Source: Acidimicrobiaceae bacterium (GTDB taxonomy: Bacteria > Actinomycetota > Acidimicrobiia > Acidimicrobiales > Palsa-688). From it: 8,525 nt of DNA. The notes under the pieces were generated by a model, which saw only the letters and a program-made list of their open reading frames with translations, did no database searches and was not told the origin of the DNA. A program made the position numbers and the translations under genes. Where the stretch lies: the NCBI GenBank assembly GCA_027334785.1, contig DAHWQF010000089.1:1-8525 (forward strand), given 5' to 3'. Positions 5,943-8,525 of this stretch are shown piece by piece (the first letter of the stretch is position 1; each line of letters starts with the position of its first letter).

Positions 5943-7011
5943 CCGACGAGACCTCTGTGGGTTGACCGGCGCGGGCAGCCAGGGCCCCGTTGTTCTGCGA
6001 GACCAAAGCCCCCGGCACGGCCTCGGGCAACGGCCGAGACGGCACCGTCTCGGCGTAGAGGTGGCACGACACCCTTCGCCCCTCGGCAGTTCGCACCTCG
6101 GGCGGCGCCACGGTGTCGCACAGGCCCTTAATAAACCGCGCGCACCGAGGTGCGAAAGCGCACCCGGGCGGTAGTCGACGGAGGTCGGGAGGTTGGCCGG
6201 CCAGTCCCTCAAGACGTTTGCGTTTGCCTCCGACAGGAGGAAAGGCGCTCATAAGTGCCACCGTGTAGGGGTGCTCGGGGCTTTGGTAGAGCAATTGGGC
6301 AGGGGCCTCCTCCACGATGGCACCGGCGTACATGATCGCGATCCGGTCGGCTATCTCGACGAGGAGCGACAGGTCGTGGGTGATGAACACGACCCCGAAG
6401 CCGAGGTCGTGGCGCAAGTCGTTCAGCACCTGGATGATCGAGCGTTGCACCACGACGTCGAGGGCGGTCGTCGGCTCGTCCAAGAAAACCAACTTGGGCC
6501 CGAGGGACAGGGCCAACGCGATGACGGCGCGCTGGCGCATGCCGCCGGAGAGCTGATGGGGATAGGCATCTAGGAACCGTTCGGGGAGCTTGACCCGGGC
6601 GAACATCTCCTTGGCGCGAACCGAGGCCTCCTCCCCCGAACCGATGCCGTGGGCTTTCATCGCATCTTTGAACTGCTCCCGGATACGCGCCACCGGGTTG
6701 AGCACGTTCATCGACGCCTGGAAGACCATGGAGATCCGGGCGAGGTGAAGAGCGCGGAGTTGCTCGGCGGGCAACTTCAGTAAGTCGGTGCCCTCGAAGA
6801 GGACCTGGCCCGATATGACGCGGCCCGGCGGCTCGAGCAGCCCCGCAGCCGCGAAGGCGAGCGTGCTCTTCCCGCAGCCCGACTCGCCGGCCAAGCCTAC
6901 GACTTCGCCCGGCGCCACTGTGAGGTTGACACCGCGCACGATCGTGACCACATTGCGCTCGTCCCAGCCGTAGCCGACGTACAGATCCCGGACTTCGAGC
7001 AGCGGGGCCAA
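5923..7011 (-). CDS. Opp/Dpp-family ABC importer, first ATPase (OppD/DppD-like)
   Basis: ATP-binding subunit (362 residues) expected to pair with the next ATPase beneath the two permeases. Walker A GESGCGKST is at residues 42-50, Q-loop MVFQASMNVLNP follows, signature LSGGMRQR is at 154-161, Walker B LVFLDEP at 174-180 followed by TTALD, and the switch histidine in FITHDL is His212. HPYTVALMSAFP and the oligo_HPY region follow, with cysteines at 284, 290, 298 and 316. A 40-odd-residue tail after the last cysteine (from AETVPSRPLPEAVPG on) is low-complexity and unlike the family. The start is TTG 7009-7011, 2 nt after the permease stop, with GGGGAGGGG at 7018-7026. It gives the usual N-terminus MAPLLEVRDL. 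The open frame up to 7278 overlaps the permease gene and is not coding. FQASMNVLNP rather than FQDPMTSLNP recalls Opp-type sugar importers. Confidence 0.93.
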   Translation of the reverse strand: MAPLLEVRDLYVGYGWDERNVVTIVRGVNLTVAPGEVVGLAGESGCGKSTLAFAAAGLLEPPGRVISGQVLFEGTDLLKLPAEQLRALHLARISMVFQASMNVLNPVARIREQFKDAMKAHGIGSGEEASVRAKEMFARVKLPERFLDAYPHQLSGGMRQRAVIALALSLGPKLVFLDEPTTALDVVVQRSIIQVLNDLRHDLGFGVVFITHDLSLLVEIADRIAIMYAGAIVEEAPAQLLYQSPEHPYTVALMSAFPPVGGKRKRLEGLAGQPPDLRRLPPGCAFAPRCARFIKGLCDTVAPPEVRTAEGRRVSCHLYAETVPSRPLPEAVPGALVSQNNGALAARAGQPTEVSSDEGAAN

Positions 7012-7013
7012 CC

Positions 7014-7940
7014 TCAGCCCCTCCCCGGGCTCAGGCCGGCGCCCTCGGTCAGCTCTCCACGGGGGCCGACGAGGGGGAGAGAGGGAGCCAGGACCGCCCC
7101 CGCCGGCGCCGGCTCGTTCCTCCGGAGGCGCGGGTCGGCGACCTCGTCCACGGCGAAATTGAGCAGCCCGAAGCCCGTCCCGAGCGCCAGGATGCACAGC
7201 CCCGGCACGAGCAAGTAGATCCACTGGCCTAGCAGCATGGCGTTCGCGCTCTGGGCCCAGTAGAGCATCGTCCCCCACGAGACTTCGTTGACATTGCCCA
7301 ACCCTAGGAAGTTGAGCCCCGCCTCGGCCAGCACGGCGTAAAGGGCCGCACCGAAGAAGTTGGCCACGAGGACCCCGAACATGTTGGGCACGATGTTGAA
7401 CACGGCGACGTGCCAGGGCCTCTCACCGGACATGCGCGCCGCCTCGACAAAGGGCCGGTCGCGCAATGCGATCGCCTGCGACCGCAAGACCCGGGCGCCC
7501 CAGGCCCACCCCGTGATGGCGAGGACGCCGATTATCACGCCGAGGCTCTTGTTGGTGGCGTACGACGTGATGACGATCAACAGCACCAAGCCCGGCAGCA
7601 CCAGGAAAATGTTGGTGATGGACGAGAGCACCGCGTCCACCCAGCCGCCCACGTAGCCGGAGAACACCCCCATAACGAGTTGGATGAGGGAGATGACCGT
7701 GGCCGTGATGACCCCTACCTCGAGGCTGTCGCGCGACCCATAGACCAGTTGGGAGAAAACGTCCTGGCCTTGGGGCGTGGTGCCGAGGAGGTGCTTGGCG
7801 CTCACGCCGAGCATGGGCACGAAGTTGATGTCGTTCGGCGAGTAGGGGGCGATCTCGGGCGCGAAGATGGCCACCAGGCTGAAAAGGACCAGGATCCACA
7901 CGCCGGCCAGGGCGCGCCGGTTGTGGAGCAGCGCCCTCAC
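7014..7940 (-). CDS. Opp/Dpp-family ABC importer permease (OppC/DppC-like)
   Basis: Integral membrane subunit (308 residues) that forms one half of the translocation channel. A short cytoplasmic start (MRALLHNRRA) precedes TM1 at about 11-29. An extracytoplasmic segment contains HLLGTTPQGQDVFSQLVYGSR, a classic OppC stretch (TTPQGQDV here). Further TM helices lie at about 74-96, 108-127, 132-150, 187-210 and 240-264. The ATPase-contacting EAA loop is FVEAARMSGERPWHV, followed by NIVPN. Length is normal except for a 30-residue Pro/Gly-rich tail after DPRLRR. The GTG start (7938-7940) overlaps the upstream permease stop as GTGA and has GGAGG at 7948-7952 with 7-nt spacing, so translation is coupled. 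The DEVADPRLRR ending and SWGTMLYWAQ resemble Opp-type importers I associate with oligosaccharides; that substrate assignment is inference. Confidence 0.94.
   Translation of the reverse strand: MRALLHNRRALAGVWILVLFSLVAIFAPEIAPYSPNDINFVPMLGVSAKHLLGTTPQGQDVFSQLVYGSRDSLEVGVITATVISLIQLVMGVFSGYVGGWVDAVLSSITNIFLVLPGLVLLIVITSYATNKSLGVIIGVLAITGWAWGARVLRSQAIALRDRPFVEAARMSGERPWHVAVFNIVPNMFGVLVANFFGAALYAVLAEAGLNFLGLGNVNEVSWGTMLYWAQSANAMLLGQWIYLLVPGLCILALGTGFGLLNFAVDEVADPRLRRNEPAPAGAVLAPSLPLVGPRGELTEGAGLSPGRG
7018..7026 (-). promoter_or_regulatory. Ribosome-binding site deciding the TTG start of the first ATPase
   Basis: GGGGAGGGG on the minus strand, within the 3' end of the permease gene, contains GGAGG 8 nt upstream of TTG 7009-7011. 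The permease TGA (7014-7016) lies between the two, an arrangement suited to translational re-initiation. Confidence 0.7.
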
Positions 7941-8525
7941 GAACGCGCCTCCACCCGGATGCGCGGGTCGAGCAACACGTAGAGAAGGTCGGCCAAGAAG
8001 TTGGCTATCAGCACGCCCAGCACGATGACCAAGAAGATCCCCTGCATGAGGGGGTAGTCGAGGCTGGTGACGGCCTGGTAGAGAAGGTAGGCAATGCCTG
8101 GGTAATCGAAGACGTACTCGATGAAGATCGCCCCCGCCACCACGAAGCCGAGCGCCAAGGCGAACGAGGTGAAGTTGGGCAAGATGGCGTTGCGCGCCGC
8201 ATAGCGGGAGGCCACCACCCGGTCAGGTAGCCCCTTGGCCCGGGCGAACTTGACGAAGTCGTCGTTCAGCACGGTGATGGTCGTATTGCGCATCAAGATG
8301 ATGTACCCGCCGAGCGAGACAGCCGTGAGGGTGATGGCCGGCAAGGCAGCGTGGCTGATCACGGCGCCGAAACCCGAGATAGAGGCGAGGCCCTGCCCCC
8401 CGGTGGCGCCACCGCCAACCGGGAACCAACCGAGCTTGAAGGCAAACACGTACAGTACGAGCAACCCGATCCAAAAGACGGGCATGGCGCTCAACATGAC
8501 CCCGGTCGGCACCATGATGCTGTCC
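7937..8525 (-). CDS. Opp/Dpp-family ABC importer permease (OppB/DppB-like), 5' end outside the window
   Basis: Partner membrane subunit of the importer; the frame is open to the window edge, leaving 195 C-terminal residues of the usual 310-330. An ATG at 8513-8515 is internal, since the codons before it (Asp-Ser-Ile) continue the family sequence. Visible parts are a TM helix around MPVFWIGLLVLYVFAF, a periplasmic loop, LPAITL, GGYIILMRNT, the EAA loop (DFVKFARAKGLPDRV to RNAILPN), a TM helix at FALALGFVVAGAIFIEYVF, the YPGI motif, DYPLMQGIFL, and a last TM helix before LLDPRIR. All are landmarks of the BPD_transp_1 OppB type. The stop (TGA 7937-7939) overlaps the next permease start by 4 nt. 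More operon genes, probably including the solute-binding protein, should lie to the right. Confidence 0.94.
   Translation of the reverse strand, partial: DSIMVPTGVMLSAMPVFWIGLLVLYVFAFKLGWFPVGGGATGGQGLASISGFGAVISHAALPAITLTAVSLGGYIILMRNTTITVLNDDFVKFARAKGLPDRVVASRYAARNAILPNFTSFALALGFVVAGAIFIEYVFDYPGIAYLLYQAVTSLDYPLMQGIFLVIVLGVLIANFLADLLYVLLDPRIRVEARS

Noticed and set aside
5943..6212. Upstream extension of the second ATPase by 90 codons
   Set aside because: It lies wholly within the 3' end of the first ATPase gene, is Arg/Pro/Cys-rich with no homology, and good ribosome-binding sites support later starts at 5942 or 5888.
7012..7278. Upstream extension of the first ATPase by 89 codons
   Set aside because: It overlaps the permease C coding sequence, looks like out-of-frame translation, and the TTG at 7011 gives the normal family N-terminus with a strong ribosome-binding site.

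Overview
This is a high-GC, gene-dense bacterial chromosomal window. It most resembles an actinobacterium. The CTP synthase - ADP-ribose-pyrophosphatase-type Nudix - XerD order is one I know from actinobacteria such as Mycobacterium, and the small DksA/TraR-type zinc-finger protein fits that. Several genes start with TTG or GTG behind strong Shine-Dalgarno sequences. I cannot name the genus; an acidimicrobial-type lineage is only a guess. I see no rRNA, tRNA, CRISPR array, insertion sequence or phage gene.

Layout from left to right: (1) The 3' part of trpS (tryptophanyl-tRNA synthetase) is on the + strand and runs in from outside the window. (2) A 72-bp convergent gap holds a 9-bp tandem repeat and a bidirectional hairpin terminator. 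(3) A compact minus-strand block, read right to left, is pyrG (CTP synthase), a Nudix hydrolase, a Xer tyrosine recombinase and a DksA/TraR-like zinc-finger protein, with junctions from a 14-nt overlap to a 55-nt gap. (4) A 176-nt (or shorter) gap upstream of pyrG carries a candidate promoter, two short palindromes and a leader hairpin. (5) A minus-strand ABC importer operon of the dipeptide/oligopeptide (Opp/Dpp) family follows: permease B (5' end outside the window), permease C, ATPase D and ATPase F. The junctions are a 4-nt overlap, a 2-nt gap and a 20-nt overlap. The substrate-binding protein is not in the window and probably lies to the right.

The importer would take up a peptide or, judging from remembered sequence details, possibly an oligosaccharide, using two TM subunits and two different ATPases. 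The pyrG block is housekeeping: CTP synthesis, ADP-ribose clean-up, chromosome dimer resolution and a probable RNA-polymerase-binding regulator. trpS is an independent, convergent housekeeping gene.

Nothing here looks like a new defence or mobile system. The points most worth a second look are an approximately 32-residue Gln/His-rich insertion in the CTP synthase interdomain linker, the structured pyrG leader, a possible leaderless promoter in front of the DksA-like gene, and signs that the Opp-type importer may not be a peptide importer.
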